Made by a program: the position numbers and the translations under genes
Notes under the pieces: generated by a model
Told to the model about the DNA's origin: nothing
What the model saw: the letters and a program-made list of their open reading frames with translations, nothing else
Databases searched by the model: none
Part shown: positions 45,099 to 55,913 of the stretch, piece after piece
How the letters are laid out: each line of letters starts with the position of its first letter
Position numbering within the stretch: position 1 is the first letter of the stretch
Assembly (NCBI RefSeq): GCF_027319265.1
Contig: NZ_DAHVNP010000076.1
Location: 1 to 64,000, forward strand
From: Ferrimicrobium sp.
GTDB lineage: Bacteria > Actinomycetota > Acidimicrobiia > Acidimicrobiales > Acidimicrobiaceae
DNA length: 64,000 nucleotides
Reading direction: 5' to 3'

Positions 45099-46241
45099 TC
45101 ACCGTCTGATCCCGCTATCCCTTCGACGCATCACCGCCAGAGCCCTCCCGCTCCGCGAATGCGTTCCCTTCAAATCAGGATGGAACAACGTATACAGTAG
45201 CACTCCAACCGCCGCCACAGCAATGGGGAGTTCAAATCCGAGGCCTCCAACATAGGTAGGGAGCAGCGCAAAGGCTGACAAAATGGCGGTCCATGCCCAG
45301 AGGATAGCCACGGAGCGGCGCGGCCCATGCCCCATCTCCATGAGGCGGTGGTGAAGGTGCTTTTTGTCGGGCGTGGCAAAGCTCACATGATGGGCCGTAC
45401 GACGAAGCACAGAAAACACTAAGTCCGCCATTGGGACTCCTAGTATGACAAACGGAATCACCAATGGCGCAAAGAAAAAGAACGTCTGGTCGGAGACGTT
45501 GGCGGTCCGGCCCCCTACGACCGAGGTACTGGCAGCCAAGAGGAGTCCGAGCAACATGGCACCAGTGTCACCCATGAATATCTTGGCTGGATTCCAGTTG
45601 TGGGGCAAAAACCCGACGCAGACTCCAAGGATCGCGAACGCGATCAGTGGCCCGATGGAGGAGCTCGGCAGCTGCCCCAACGCCTCAAGCCTCAATGAGT
45701 AGAGACCAAAGGCGAGCGATGCGATCGCGACGATACCAGAGGCGAGCCCATCAAGGCCATCGATAAGGTTGATGGCGTTCTCCATGGCAATCACCCAAAT
45801 CGCCGTCAACAGCGGCGTTAATGAGTTCGAAAGGACAACGATGCCAGCGAAGGGGACCTTGAACCAGAACATCGTCACGCCGAAGACCCAAAGCAATGAT
45901 GCCGACAACACCTGTCCCGCCACCTTGGCGGGAGCAGACAGATTCCACACATCGTCGACCACACCGATACCCGTAATGGCGATCGCCGCGAGGAGCACTC
46001 CCATCGGTTCGGAGGAGTCAGTAAAGACGGGGCGAAAGGCATGCAGCAGACTGCCGACCCCCATCGCCGCTCCAAATCCCACCAACATACCGACCCCCCC
46101 AAGGGTCGGTGTCGGCTTAAGGTGAGCCATACGGCCACCAGGCTGCACGACCTGACCGGTCCGGAACGCGATACGTCGAACGATCGGCACCACCAGAAAC
46201 GTAACGATAGCTGCGACGAACGCTACCAGGACGTATTGCAC
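45099..46241 (-). CDS. wecA: Undecaprenyl-phosphate GlcNAc-1-phosphate transferase, WecA/TagO type
   Basis: 380 aa, about ten membrane helices. Catalytic motifs are GVVDDVWNLSAPAK, NLIDGLDGLASG, FMGDTGAMLLG and the His-rich HLHHRLMEMGHG. It loads the first sugar-phosphate on the lipid carrier for cell-wall polysaccharide (in mycobacteria, the arabinogalactan linker). It follows glyA by one base. MraY is less likely because the HLHHR loop is of WecA type. Confidence 0.92.
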   Translation of the reverse strand: MQYVLVAFVAAIVTFLVVPIVRRIAFRTGQVVQPGGRMAHLKPTPTLGGVGMLVGFGAAMGVGSLLHAFRPVFTDSSEPMGVLLAAIAITGIGVVDDVWNLSAPAKVAGQVLSASLLWVFGVTMFWFKVPFAGIVVLSNSLTPLLTAIWVIAMENAINLIDGLDGLASGIVAIASLAFGLYSLRLEALGQLPSSSIGPLIAFAILGVCVGFLPHNWNPAKIFMGDTGAMLLGLLLAASTSVVGGRTANVSDQTFFFFAPLVIPFVILGVPMADLVFSVLRRTAHHVSFATPDKKHLHHRLMEMGHGPRRSVAILWAWTAILSAFALLPTYVGGLGFELPIAVAAVGVLLYTLFHPDLKGTHSRSGRALAVMRRRDSGIRR

Positions 46242-46242
46242 A

Positions 46243-47523
46243 TTACCTCTCGAGCGGCGGAGGGAAGGCTCGACAGAGTTCAGCTATCTCGTGCCGCACC
46301 TCCAGAGGGGTCTGCTCATCATCAGTGCGCAGTACCCGCGAGATCAGCGCGGCCACCGTCTTCATCTGATCGGTGCGCATGCCCGTCGTAGTCATCGCAG
46401 CGGTACCAAGGCGCAGTCCGCTGGTGACAAAGGGTGAGCGAGGATCAAAGGGGATCTGGTTTCTATTGCAGGTGATCCCCGCCCGATCCAGCCGATCTTG
46501 CGCGGTGCGTCCATCGAGTTCTGCATCGAAGTCTCGCAGATCTACTAAAGCAAGGTGGACATCCGTGCCTCCCGAAACGATGCGAAATCCCTCAGAACTC
46601 AGTGCATCGGCGAGCACGCGAGCGTTCTCCACAACGCGCTCGGCATACTCCCGAAAGGAAGGATCGAGCGCCTCTGCAAAAGCGACGGCTTTTGCGGCTA
46701 TCGCATGCTCAAGGGGACCTCCCTGCAGTCCAGGAAAGACCGCTTTGTCAAGCGCTTTGCCAAGATCCTCGTGGGCAACGATAGCGGCTCCTCGAGGACC
46801 GCGCAATGTTTTGTGGGTCGTAAAAGTCACGACATCGGCACCCCGCTCCCCCGAGCGAGTGAAGAGCGGATTGGGATAGACCCCTCCGGCGATCAGCCCT
46901 GCCACGTGAGCAGCATCAAAGAGGACCAGTGCCCCAATCTCGTCAGCAATTTCGCGGATTGGATCGACCTCAATGATTCTCGAGTAGGCGGTAGCCCCTA
47001 CCACAATCAACTTCGGTCGTTGCTCGAGGGCGAGTTGACGCATCTGGTCGAGATCCAGCCACTCCCGATTCGGGTCCGATTCGCGCACCCCATAGGCGAT
47101 GAAATCATAGATCTGCCCGGAGAAATTCACCGGAGAACCGTGGGTAAGGTGTCCGCCTTGGTCGAGCCTCATGGCAAGTACCCGATCTCTGGGTGCCAGC
47201 AGTGCCAAATAGGCTGCCGCGTTCGCGTTTGCACCAGCGTGTGGTTGGACGTTAGCATAGGGAGCCCCAAAGAGCTGTTTGCACCGCTCACGAGCGAGGT
47301 CCTCAACCTGATCGACGACCTGATTACCCCCGTAATACCGACGACCTGGATAACCCTCAGCGTATTTGTTGGTCAACACGCTTCCCGTCGCCTCCATCAC
47401 CGCTCGAGAGGTGAAGTTTTCAGAGGCAATCAACTGCAGCGTCGTTCGCTGTCGTTCCTCTTCCTCACTCAGAAGTCGCGCTACTTCAGGATCTTGGCTC
47501 CAGAGCAACTCGGTAGAACGCAA
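46243..47523 (-). CDS. glyA: Serine hydroxymethyltransferase
   Basis: 426 aa from the TTG at 47523, the family length. Motifs are [27 protein letters not shown] and [13 protein letters not shown] with the PLP lysine. It makes glycine and methylene-tetrahydrofolate from serine. TTG is chosen because AAAGGGGG lies 7 bases ahead and the conserved DPEVARLL then falls at residue 11. ATGs at 47562 and 47622 lack ribosome sites. A TACACT box at 47579-47584 could give an internal promoter. Confidence 0.93.
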   Translation of the reverse strand: MRSTELLWSQDPEVARLLSEEEERQRTTLQLIASENFTSRAVMEATGSVLTNKYAEGYPGRRYYGGNQVVDQVEDLARERCKQLFGAPYANVQPHAGANANAAAYLALLAPRDRVLAMRLDQGGHLTHGSPVNFSGQIYDFIAYGVRESDPNREWLDLDQMRQLALEQRPKLIVVGATAYSRIIEVDPIREIADEIGALVLFDAAHVAGLIAGGVYPNPLFTRSGERGADVVTFTTHKTLRGPRGAAIVAHEDLGKALDKAVFPGLQGGPLEHAIAAKAVAFAEALDPSFREYAERVVENARVLADALSSEGFRIVSGGTDVHLALVDLRDFDAELDGRTAQDRLDRAGITCNRNQIPFDPRSPFVTSGLRLGTAAMTTTGMRTDQMKTVAALISRVLRTDDEQTPLEVRHEIAELCRAFPPPLER

Positions 47524-47578
47524 CAGGGCACCCCCTTTCGAATCGTCGACCCACGACTGCATGGAATCGATACCACTG

Positions 47579-47584
47579 AGTGTA
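47579..47584 (-). promoter_or_regulatory. Possible internal -10 box before glyA
   Basis: TACACT on the minus strand; transcription from about 47572 would include the AAAGGGGG/TTG start of glyA. Confidence 0.38.
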
Positions 47585-47638
47585 GGGGAAGCCCGCCTTG
47601 AAAGCCTACGGGATGCGCCCATGACAATCGGGACTAGC

Positions 47639-48331
47639 TCAGCGAGGTTGTAGCCCGGGAAGCCGCTCTGCGACGATCTCATAGGCTAATGCCCCCTGTC
47701 GCACGATCGTTGGCGGCTGGCAGGTGAGGTCAACGACGGTCGATGCAATGGTCCCGGCCGCACCATCCCCTGATCGATCGATCGCTAGGGTAAGGGGGGC
47801 ATCGTAGGATCCAGCCGTCAATGCAGCGATGGCCCCCTCAACGCTGGTTTCGGTAGCCACGCCATGTCGGTTGGCTGAAGAAGCAGCGAGCGGCATGTCC
47901 CGACAGAGTGCACGGAGCCATGGTACCGCTGGCACCCGAAGCGCTGCCGTCCCAGCTGTCGGATTTACAGCCTCACCGAGTGGATCATCGATATCGACAA
48001 TCACCGAAAGCGGCCCTGGCCACAGATCGCTGACGCGCGACAATAGCCCCATCATCGACGGTGCAGCCAATCGCACGGCCATCGCAACGCTATCGATCAA
48101 TACCGGTGCGGGAGTCGCACTCGTACGTCCTTTGATGCGTGCGATATTCGCGACTGCCAGGGGGTTGCGAGCGTCGGCGAGGAGACCGATGACGGTATCG
48201 GTTGGAGCGATGACACATTGTCCATCGCGGAGCTCCGACCGTGCCCACTCGATAGCAGCGGAATCGTCGCGTTCAACGATACGTCCCGTTCGCAGGTTAT
48301 AGACCAGCATCGATGATGGCTGGTGCATCAT
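47639..48331 (-). CDS. tsaC: Threonylcarbamoyl-AMP synthase (TsaC/Sua5)
   Basis: 230 aa YrdC fold. Motifs are [51 protein letters not shown] and [11 protein letters not shown]. It activates threonine for t6A37 of ANN-decoding tRNAs. It lacks the extra C-terminal Sua5 domain. The start overlaps the end of prmC by 4 bases; an ATG at 48310 is an alternative. Confidence 0.92.
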   Translation of the reverse strand: MMHQPSSMLVYNLRTGRIVERDDSAAIEWARSELRDGQCVIAPTDTVIGLLADARNPLAVANIARIKGRTSATPAPVLIDSVAMAVRLAAPSMMGLLSRVSDLWPGPLSVIVDIDDPLGEAVNPTAGTAALRVPAVPWLRALCRDMPLAASSANRHGVATETSVEGAIAALTAGSYDAPLTLAIDRSGDGAAGTIASTVVDLTCQPPTIVRQGALAYEIVAERLPGLQPR

Positions 48332-49146
48332 AGCCGAGCCACCACAAAACGATCTCTACCAACCAAATCCTGTTTGATAACGGCGCCAAAGGAGGCATTA
48401 CGAGCAATGGCAACAACCTCAGCGCCCTGATCGGCACCGATCTCAACGACAACAGTGCCGTGTCCTCGGTCAAGATGACAACCTGCATGCGCGAAGATGA
48501 CTTCGTAACACTCGACACCAGAAGTGCCAGCTACCAGTGCCTCTCTTGGCTCCCAGTCACGGACGGTCGAGTCCAATCCGATCCATTCATCATCGGTCAC
48601 ATACGGTGGGTTCGAACAGATGACGTCGAAACGCTCTTGGGGTTCCACCGCCTCCCACCAACGACCGAAACGGAGCTCCACCCTTTGGTCAAGCTCTAGC
48701 TGGCGAAGATTTTCAGCGGCCAGCGCTAAGGCATCCCTAGAGAAGTCGGTCGCCACGACTTGGAGCGTCGGAAACTCGTGTGCGAGGGATGCCGCAATAG
48801 CACCCGTACCAGTCCCTAGCTCTAAGACTCTTCCCGATCTCCCACTGTCTACTTCTGCGACGACAAGGTCAACTAGCAGCTCCGTCTCTGGACGAGGGAT
48901 AAGTGCCCGACGGTCCACCCCCAAGTTCAGCCATCGGAATTGCCAGCTCCCCAGCACGTATTGGAGTGGCTCGCCATCATCTAAACGCGATCGATAATGG
49001 GCGAGCACGGCAACCGCAGGTTGCCCGGTACGTGCCGCGACCTCCCTAGCTGCTTGCTCCAACCATCGCTGTTGCACCCGAGTAGGGAAGACGGAAGGGG
49101 GCGCGGAGGGGGTGATAGCCTCGCGCGCAGAATCAGCGACCATCAT
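48328..49146 (-). CDS. prmC: Release factor glutamine methyltransferase PrmC (HemK)
   Basis: About 272 aa. The N-terminal helical domain is followed by the SAM-binding motif LELGTGTGAIAASLAHEFP and the catalytic SNPPYV motif. It methylates the Gln of the GGQ loop in release factors, and prfA is directly upstream. Starts at 49146 or 49143 (ATG ATG) both overlap the prfA end by a few codons; TTG at 49155 is less likely. Confidence 0.94.
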   Translation of the reverse strand: MMVADSAREAITPSAPPSVFPTRVQQRWLEQAAREVAARTGQPAVAVLAHYRSRLDDGEPLQYVLGSWQFRWLNLGVDRRALIPRPETELLVDLVVAEVDSGRSGRVLELGTGTGAIAASLAHEFPTLQVVATDFSRDALALAAENLRQLELDQRVELRFGRWWEAVEPQERFDVICSNPPYVTDDEWIGLDSTVRDWEPREALVAGTSGVECYEVIFAHAGCHLDRGHGTVVVEIGADQGAEVVAIARNASFGAVIKQDLVGRDRFVVARL

Positions 49147-50209
49147 CCTGATCAAGTAGCTGTGCGGCGCGCTCGTCCTGGATCAGCGCATCAGAGATTT
49201 CAAGAAGGTCGCCCATCAAAATCTGGTCAAGGCGATGCAACGTCAGTTTGATCCGATGATCAGTGACCCTGTTCTCCTTGAAGTTGTAGGTACGAATCTT
49301 CTCAGAGCGACCACCACCGCCAACCTGGGACTTCCTCGTGCGCGAAAGCTCCTCGTTCACCCGGTCCTGTTCGGCCTTGAGCAGTCGCGCCCGCAACACC
49401 TGCAACGCCTTGGCGCGGTTCTGTATCTGGCTCTTCTCATCCTGCATCGCCACAACAATCCCGGTAGGGATATGGGTGATTCTCACCGCCGAGTCCGTCG
49501 TGTTGACCGACTGTCCTCCAGGTCCCGTCGATCGATAGACGTCGATCCGAAGGTCATTTGGATCGATCTGGACCTCAACCTCGTCGGCCTCAGGCAATAC
49601 CGTTACCGTCGCGGAAGAGGTATGTACCCTTCCTTGGGTCTCAGTCACTGGCACCCGTTGGACCCGATGGGGGCCCGCTTCATGCTTCAATCGACGCCAC
49701 GCATCATCCCCTTTGACCAACAGCGAAGCGAAGTTATAACCACCAAGCTCAGACGGATCTGCAGCCAGCATCTCGACACGCCACCCCATCCTGTCGCCGA
49801 AGCGCTGATACATCTCCGTCAAATCCTTAGCAAAAAGGTTCGCCTCTTCCCCACCTTCGGCCCCACGAATCTCAAGAATCACATTACGGCCATCGTTAGG
49901 GTCCTGTGGCAAAAGGAGGATCTCGAGCTCCTCTGTCTTCGCGGCAAGAACAGTTTCGAGGGACGCTATTTCATCGCCCCAAAGGGACCGCTCGTCAAGG
50001 GGAGCCGCCTGGTAAAACTCAGTGGCTGCCGCCAAATCCTCCTGCAGCTTGTCGACCTCACGCAGGGTCGCGACAATTGCCTCGAGCGCCTTGTGACGTC
50101 GTGCGACCTCGCGAGCTCGATGCTGATCCTGAAACAGCTTCGGATCAGACATCTCCTCGATGCTGCGCTGATACTCGAGCTCGAACTTCTCCAGACGCCT
50201 ATCAGCCAC
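49133..50209 (-). CDS. prfA: Peptide chain release factor 1
   Basis: 358 aa. Decoding loop RVPVTETQGRVHTSSATV holds the P-x-T motif of RF1 (reads UAA/UAG); STGPGGQSVNTTDSAVRI holds the GGQ that triggers peptide release. GTG start at 50209 with GGAG 7 bases upstream, inside the end of the preceding unknown gene. Confidence 0.97.
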   Translation of the reverse strand: MADRRLEKFELEYQRSIEEMSDPKLFQDQHRAREVARRHKALEAIVATLREVDKLQEDLAAATEFYQAAPLDERSLWGDEIASLETVLAAKTEELEILLLPQDPNDGRNVILEIRGAEGGEEANLFAKDLTEMYQRFGDRMGWRVEMLAADPSELGGYNFASLLVKGDDAWRRLKHEAGPHRVQRVPVTETQGRVHTSSATVTVLPEADEVEVQIDPNDLRIDVYRSTGPGGQSVNTTDSAVRITHIPTGIVVAMQDEKSQIQNRAKALQVLRARLLKAEQDRVNEELSRTRKSQVGGGGRSEKIRTYNFKENRVTDHRIKLTLHRLDQILMGDLLEISDALIQDERAAQLLDQDDGR

Positions 50210-51176
50210 CGGTTAGCTCCTTGACCTCGATCGAATAGGGAACTCCTACTAGCCTAGCCAACTCCACGAACGCCTTCATTGGTTCTCCATCAAGAACGTA
50301 GGTGACCTGCCTCGCTTGACCAGCCAGCAGCCAGAGGGCAGCCGTCTCCACGATGAGCCACAGGTCGACCGCGCTACCAAATCCGTAGAACTCCTGGCCC
50401 ATCTTCGCGTAGGCACGCGACCTTGCCTGTCCAACCGTACCGAACTCGACGGGCATGACCTCAGGGTGCTCGAGGCGGAAACGTGATCGCAGGAGACGGC
50501 CCAATGCGACCCGGGAAAAATCGAATCGGCCTTGGCGGCGCTCGCGTGACCCCAGCAACGTCACGAGAACCTCTCGGGCGAATGCCTCCAGTGACTCTGG
50601 TGTCATCAGCGCCTCCTTGGCCATCGCCTGGTCGCGTGGATCAATACCCACAACGAGAGACTCTTCCACCAATCCGAGTACTGGGACCCCAAGATACTCC
50701 GCAAAGACAGAACCTTGATACCACGCATATTCGGGTTGCGCCGCTCGCCCAAAGACCTGCTGGGCCAACGCTTGGAACCGAACCGGGAGTATGCCAGGTG
50801 TGACTGCCACCAGGGGAGACGGCGGACAAAGCCGAGAGAACACATCCCGATGCAGCGTCAACACCTCAACGCCGGGGGTGGCCCTAGCGAACACCGAGTT
50901 AAAGTCCTCAACCGCCACCAAAAGGTGATCATCGCGATTGCCAACGTGAGTCGGGAGGATAACCTTACACGGATACTCCGGATAGCGCCGACGAGCTTTG
51001 ATCACCTGACCAAGTACCGCCTCCATCGAAGGCACTGAGAAACCTGGGACTGGCCAAACGATGACGGCATCGGAGGTGAGACCAATCCGCCAGGATTCTC
51101 CCATCTCACACACCGTCGCAAACGGGCCATACGCCCGAGCGATAACTGACGCAGGTGGTAACCCAGTTACATCCAA
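50202..51176 (-). CDS. Unrecognised protein between rpmE and prfA
   Basis: 324 aa, soluble, no signal peptide. It contains SDAVIVWPVPGFSVPSMEAV, KVILPTHVGNRDDHLLVAVE and CPPSPLVAVTPGILPVRFQA. I do not recognise a family. Its coupling to prfA (8-base overlap, shared ribosome site) and its position in a housekeeping run argue that it is expressed. In other actinobacteria rpmE and prfA are usually direct neighbours or separated by a different gene. The start is TTG at 51176 with GAGG 8 bases upstream; this is the least certain part. Confidence 0.72.
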   Translation of the reverse strand: MDVTGLPPASVIARAYGPFATVCEMGESWRIGLTSDAVIVWPVPGFSVPSMEAVLGQVIKARRRYPEYPCKVILPTHVGNRDDHLLVAVEDFNSVFARATPGVEVLTLHRDVFSRLCPPSPLVAVTPGILPVRFQALAQQVFGRAAQPEYAWYQGSVFAEYLGVPVLGLVEESLVVGIDPRDQAMAKEALMTPESLEAFAREVLVTLLGSRERRQGRFDFSRVALGRLLRSRFRLEHPEVMPVEFGTVGQARSRAYAKMGQEFYGFGSAVDLWLIVETAALWLLAGQARQVTYVLDGEPMKAFVELARLVGVPYSIEVKELTGG

Positions 51177-51191
51177 GGCGCGAGCCTCGAG

Positions 51192-51410
51192 CTATTGTGC
51201 TCGATTCTTGGAACGATCACCATAACGGCGTTGGAAGCGCTCGACACGGCCTCCGGTATCCACCAACTTCTGTCGGCCCGTGTAGAACGGATGGCACTCG
51301 TTGCACAACTCTATGTGCAGGTCAGCCTTGGTCGAACGAGTCACAAAGGTGTTTCCGCACGAACAATGCACGGTGGCCACCACGTACTCTGGATGAATAT
51401 CGCTCTTCAT
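51192..51410 (-). CDS. rpmE: 50S ribosomal protein L31, zinc-binding type
   Basis: 72 aa. Four cysteines in CSCGNTF and [12 protein letters not shown] form the C+ type zinc ribbon, indicating a zinc-replete form of L31. Start ATG at 51410 with GAGG 5 bases ahead. It follows rho by about 380 bases, the longest gap in this gene run. Confidence 0.95.
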   Translation of the reverse strand: MKSDIHPEYVVATVHCSCGNTFVTRSTKADLHIELCNECHPFYTGRQKLVDTGGRVERFQRRYGDRSKNRAQ

Positions 51411-51786
51411 AATGTCCTCTGTCCTATTCTTCCCATGGCGGCCCAAAACGGGCGCACCCTCTCATCCGGGACCGCAACAACACGTGCGCCCACGAGCCGT
51501 CTCGCTGGCCAGCTAGTTATCACCGCCAACATTGCCGCCGCTGACATCATCCATGCCGCCAGGACAACCGTTATCGCCGATTGATCCGGGCTGAACGCCC
51601 ACTCTCGCACGGTAACGGAAGCATCAAAACATCGATTCGGTCTTCGGAGTCTCAGACTCGCTTGCCAACCATTGACAACAACGCGCCATGAACTCCGAGT
51701 TCACACCATGGCAACCAGACTACTACCGCCAACTCCGCCCATCAGCATAGCGCCCCATCCCCCAAGCCCGTTAACGCCTGATCCTC
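51411..51786. other. Intergenic region between rho and rpmE
   Basis: No supported gene and no clear terminator. It must hold the rpmE ribosome site and possibly a promoter; nothing else stands out. Confidence 0.5.
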
Positions 51787-53499
51787 CTATTGCATTCCCG
51801 AGCTGCGGGCGATCTCGGCGAGGAATTCGCTATTCGATCGCGTACTGCGAACCTTGTCGAGCAACAACTCGAGTCCTGCTGCGGCCGTCCCATCTTGGGT
51901 GATCGCATTTAGGACCCTCCGGAGCTTCCAGATCTGGTTCAGGTGATCACGTGAGAAGAGTAACTCTTCGTGGCGGGTAGAGGAGCCGTTGACGTCAACA
52001 GCGGGATAGAGCCGACGCTCTGAAAGTCGGCGGTCAAGCTTCAACTCCATGTTGCCGGTTCCCTTGACCTCCTCAAAGATCACCTCATCCATTTTCGATC
52101 CGTTCTCAACCAAAGCGGTCGCGAGGATGGTGAGCGATCCCCCCTCCTCGATGTTGCGCGCCGCGCCGAAAAACTTCTTTGGTGGATAGAGTGCCCCTGA
52201 GTCAATACCACCCGACATAATTCTTCCACTGGCGGGCTGGGCAAGGTTATAGGCGCGAGCCAAACGAGTGATGCCATCGAGAATGACCACCACATCTCTC
52301 CCCATCTCAACCATACGTTTCGCGCGCTCGATCGTGAGCTCGGCCACCTGGGTGTGCTCCTCTGCGGGGCGATCAAAGGTCGAGGCAATCACCTCACCTT
52401 TGACCGAACGGCGGAAGTCAGTAACCTCTTCAGGTCGCTCATCCACGAGAAGCACAATGAGTGCAACATCTGGATTGTTCCGTTCGATCGCATTCGCGAT
52501 CTCCTTCATGATGGTCGTCTTGCCGGCTTTCGGGGGTGAGACGATCAACCCACGCTGTCCCTTCCCTATCGGCGCGATGAGATCAATGATCCGTGGTGTA
52601 ATGTTGGTTGGGTCGGCACTGGTCTCGAGCGTGAGTCGCTCATTCGGAAAAAGCGGAGTGAGATCCTCGAACCGACGACGTGCCTTCGCAGTTTCTGGAT
52701 CGAGACCCGTAACGGTATCCACCCTCGATAGTGCAGGATACTTCTCCGTCGATCCCGCGGGCCGGGCTCCACCAACGACGATATCACCACGTCGCAGACT
52801 CATCCTCCGCGCCAATGATGCAGGTACGTAAACATCATCTTTTGAAGAGAGGTAGCCCTTTGTGCGAAGAAAACCATAGCCATCATCACGCAGATCCAAC
52901 ACACCAGAGACGGTCACCAGCTCTACCGGTTGCTGACTCTCTGATCTCTCCGAACCCTCTGGGCGATCCGTTCGATCCTTGCCTCGCCTATTGCGTCGAG
53001 AGCGACGCGAAGCCCCGTCTTCCCCTCGGGGCTGCTGGGAGGGACTCGGTGATTCATCGACTTGTGGCGCATTTGTGCGCTCGGTAGGATTCACCGTGAT
53101 GGGTGGGATCAGTGTCGCAAGGCCCCCGCGGGTACTCTCGGCACGCTTCGACTCGCTCGTCCCATTGGTAGGCCGATTATGACCGCTGGTCCTCGCTTGC
53201 GAGGCCTCCTGGCGGGATTCCCCATCGGGAGCCGATCCGTTCGTGCTAGACCCGTTCGTGCTGGATCCATTCGTGCTGGATCCATTCGTGCTATCACGTT
53301 GGTGGGTCTGAGCAGACGAGACAACGCTTTGTTGCCCTGCCGGCGTATCGTGCTCCCCACCAGCGGATCCGCGACCTTCGATCATCGAGATCAGCTCTGC
53401 CTTTCTCAGCCGAGCAGAGACCTTGAGATCGAGCTGGCGAGCAAGCCCCATCAGTGTCTCTTTATCAAGCGATTCAAGCGTACCAGACGATACGTCCAT
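51787..53499 (-). CDS. rho: Transcription termination factor Rho
   Basis: 570 aa, long because of an actinobacterial-type insertion. Residues 1-45 are the Rho N domain ([20 protein letters not shown]). About residues 50-200 are disordered, Ser/Thr/Asn and then Arg-rich (STNGS four times, [16 protein letters not shown]). They are followed by the RNA-binding cold-shock-like domain ([20 protein letters not shown]). The ATPase has the P-loop [15 protein letters not shown] and [15 protein letters not shown]. Start ATG at 53499 with AAGGGAAAG upstream; the frame goes to 53571. Confidence 0.96.
   Translation of the reverse strand: MDVSSGTLESLDKETLMGLARQLDLKVSARLRKAELISMIEGRGSAGGEHDTPAGQQSVVSSAQTHQRDSTNGSSTNGSSTNGSSTNGSAPDGESRQEASQARTSGHNRPTNGTSESKRAESTRGGLATLIPPITVNPTERTNAPQVDESPSPSQQPRGEDGASRRSRRNRRGKDRTDRPEGSERSESQQPVELVTVSGVLDLRDDGYGFLRTKGYLSSKDDVYVPASLARRMSLRRGDIVVGGARPAGSTEKYPALSRVDTVTGLDPETAKARRRFEDLTPLFPNERLTLETSADPTNITPRIIDLIAPIGKGQRGLIVSPPKAGKTTIMKEIANAIERNNPDVALIVLLVDERPEEVTDFRRSVKGEVIASTFDRPAEEHTQVAELTIERAKRMVEMGRDVVVILDGITRLARAYNLAQPASGRIMSGGIDSGALYPPKKFFGAARNIEEGGSLTILATALVENGSKMDEVIFEEVKGTGNMELKLDRRLSERRLYPAVDVNGSSTRHEELLFSRDHLNQIWKLRRVLNAITQDGTAAAGLELLLDKVRSTRSNSEFLAEIARSSGMQ
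53234..53293 (-). repeat. Minisatellite inside rho: four 15-base units
   Basis: Four tandem 15-base copies encode STNGS x4 in the disordered insertion of Rho. The copies differ at a few third positions, so the array is old enough to drift but could still change length by slippage. Confidence 0.9.
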
Positions 53500-53574
53500 C
53501 AGTTCTTTCCCTTCTTTGCCAAGGAACTTGGCGAATTGAGTGACGAGGTATCCATCAAATCCTGATCTCAAAAA

Positions 53575-54621
53575 TCACAGACCAATCGCCTCTGCCACTT
53601 CTTTCATTGACGTACCCACTACCTTTGGTACTTGCACTTGGGATACCGCAGTGTCTGGATCCTTTAACCCATTTCCGGTCAGCACACAAACAATTGACGA
53701 ACCAGGAACAACCGGGGTTTTGAGAAGTCCAGCTACTGACGCTGCTGAGGCTGGTTCACAGAATACTGCCTCATCTCTCGCTAAGAGTATATATGCCTGA
53801 AGGATCTCTTCGTCGGTCACCGCCGTAATTGCCCCACCGGATTCATCACGCGCTGCTAACGCAAGTGACCAACTGGCAGGATTGCCGATGCGGATGGCGG
53901 TCGCGACCGTCTCGGGCTGTGGCACGACTGCACCGTTGACGATGGGTGCAGCACCAGCTGCTTGCACACCAAACATCTTCGGGAGCTGCTGCGCGTAGCC
54001 AGCTTCGTAATACTCCCGATAGCCAAGCCAATACGCGCTGATATTACCAGCATTGCCAACAGGAATGAACTGAGCATCGGGGGCAAACCCGAGTTCGTCA
54101 ATCACCTCAAAGGCTCCCGTCTTTTGTCCCTGGAGGCGATAGGGGTTGATGGAATTGACGATCGTCAACGGATGGGACTCTCCAAGAGCACGAACGAGGC
54201 GGAGACCTTCATCGAAATTACCATCGATCTGAATCACCTGTGCTCCATAGACAAGCGCCTGTGCCAGCTTGCCAAGAGCGATATGACCCGAGGGTATCAA
54301 CACTACTGCATCAATCCCCGCAGCAGCCGCATAGGCCGCCGCGCTCGCTGAGGTGTTGCCAGTAGAGGCGCAGATAATAGTACGGCTCCCCTCTGCGAGC
54401 GCCTGCGAAACCGCCATGGTCATGCCACGATCCTTGAAGGAGCCAGTGGGGTTGAATCCTTCCAGCTTGAGATAGACATCTGCTCCCACCCGACCTGACA
54501 GTCGTGGGGCGTACCGTAGAGGTGTTCCTCCCTCACCAAGGCTCACGACTGGCGTCGTCGCATCAACGGGTAAAAATGCGCGATATCGCTCGATCACCCC
54601 TGGCCAGGTCTCCTTTTTCAT
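53575..54621 (-). CDS. thrC: Threonine synthase
   Basis: 348 aa. PLP-binding [36 protein letters not shown], and [16 protein letters not shown]. It converts phosphohomoserine to threonine. Start ATG at 54621 with AGGAG 7 bases ahead. The homoserine kinase gene thrB, often placed between thrC and rho in actinobacteria, is missing here. Confidence 0.96.
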   Translation of the reverse strand: MKKETWPGVIERYRAFLPVDATTPVVSLGEGGTPLRYAPRLSGRVGADVYLKLEGFNPTGSFKDRGMTMAVSQALAEGSRTIICASTGNTSASAAAYAAAAGIDAVVLIPSGHIALGKLAQALVYGAQVIQIDGNFDEGLRLVRALGESHPLTIVNSINPYRLQGQKTGAFEVIDELGFAPDAQFIPVGNAGNISAYWLGYREYYEAGYAQQLPKMFGVQAAGAAPIVNGAVVPQPETVATAIRIGNPASWSLALAARDESGGAITAVTDEEILQAYILLARDEAVFCEPASAASVAGLLKTPVVPGSSIVCVLTGNGLKDPDTAVSQVQVPKVVGTSMKEVAEAIGL

Positions 54622-54632
54622 GCCTTCACTCC

Positions 54633-55913
54633 TCATTCCAAGACGCGCAAAATTTGGTGTAACCGCTCGATCACATCGAGTCCTGCCAGTCCCGCCATCG
54701 TTGCCTTGATGGCAGAAAGACGGGTACGGTGTGTAAGGAAGACCAGATGCGCAAGCTCGCCACCGAGTTCGTCCTGCTCCATACGAGCGATCGAGACACC
54801 ATGCTGACCAAACACCTCGCTCACCTGCGCGAGGACCCCAGGAGCATCGACCACCTCCATGGAGAGTGCAAAGACTGCCTCAATGGCTGAATCCTCGACA
54901 AAGCGGGTACCCTCAGCGATGCGCATCGGTGCTCGAGTGGCACTTCGCAGGTTCCTCACTGCGTCGATGATGTCGGCCAAGACGGCCGATGCCGTCGGCA
55001 GACCACCTGCTCCAGGACCAGAGAACATCAGCTGACCAACCGCCGACCCTTCCACAAAGATCGCGTTGAATGAACCGCGAACACTAGCCAAAGGGTGCGT
55101 CGACATCACGATAGCTGGAAATACTTCGACACGAACGGGGGCATCCGAGGTGGTGATGTCTCGCTCAGCCTGCGCAAGGAGTTTGATGACTCCTCCGCTC
55201 CGCTCTGCGAAGTCAAAATCCGCTGGGGTTACTCCCCAGATTCCATCCACTGTTACGTCTCCTACGTCAACATGGCCTCCAAAGGCGATACTGGCAATGA
55301 TCGCAAGTTTGGAGGCTGCATCCCTGCCGGACAGATCTCCCGAAGGATCCGCCTCAGCATAACCGAGTTGCTGAGCTTCCAGCAGCGCCGCCTCGAGGCT
55401 GAGATGCTCCTCCTGCATCCGGGTCAGAATGTAGTTGGTCGTTCCGTTTACGATACCCACAATCCGTGAAAGTCGCTCACCAAAAAGCGAGACCCGCAAT
55501 GCACGGATGAGCGGAATACCTCCCGCCACCGCCGCCTCAAAAAAGATATCTCGATGCACCGCCTGAGCAGCAAGTTCAAGTTCAGGAAAGTGCGTACTCA
55601 GGATCTCCTTATTGGCCGTCACCACCGACTTTTTTGCCCCAAGCGCAGCCCGAATCGCGGAGAGGGCAAACTCACCAGGTCCTATGAGCTCGACCACCAC
55701 CTCGATCTCGTCATCGTCGATCACCTCGGCCAACTGGGTTGTCAGCAAACCAGCTGGTATTGGCCCACTCCGTTCCTTGTCCAGAGTACGAACCAAGATG
55801 CGTCCGACTTCGAGAGGTTCACCTAGTAGGTAAGCGAGCCGATCTCCCTCCTCTGCGAGCAGTGAAACGAGCGCGCTGCCCACCGTTCCGCACCCCAAAA
55901 GACCGACTTTCAT
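54633..55913 (-). CDS. hom: Homoserine dehydrogenase with ACT domain
   Basis: 426 aa. NAD(P)-binding [44 protein letters not shown] and [19 protein letters not shown]; the last 80 residues are an ACT regulatory domain for threonine feedback. It reduces aspartate semialdehyde to homoserine. The ATG overlaps the lysA stop (ATGA). Confidence 0.96.
   Translation of the reverse strand: MKVGLLGCGTVGSALVSLLAEEGDRLAYLLGEPLEVGRILVRTLDKERSGPIPAGLLTTQLAEVIDDDEIEVVVELIGPGEFALSAIRAALGAKKSVVTANKEILSTHFPELELAAQAVHRDIFFEAAVAGGIPLIRALRVSLFGERLSRIVGIVNGTTNYILTRMQEEHLSLEAALLEAQQLGYAEADPSGDLSGRDAASKLAIIASIAFGGHVDVGDVTVDGIWGVTPADFDFAERSGGVIKLLAQAERDITTSDAPVRVEVFPAIVMSTHPLASVRGSFNAIFVEGSAVGQLMFSGPGAGGLPTASAVLADIIDAVRNLRSATRAPMRIAEGTRFVEDSAIEAVFALSMEVVDAPGVLAQVSEVFGQHGVSIARMEQDELGGELAHLVFLTHRTRLSAIKATMAGLAGLDVIERLHQILRVLE

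Noticed and set aside
46555-47601. Plus-strand frame of 348 codons opposite glyA
   Set aside because: Antisense shadow of serine hydroxymethyltransferase; no start signals.
49235-50224. Plus-strand frame of 329 codons opposite prfA
   Set aside because: Antisense shadow of RF1.
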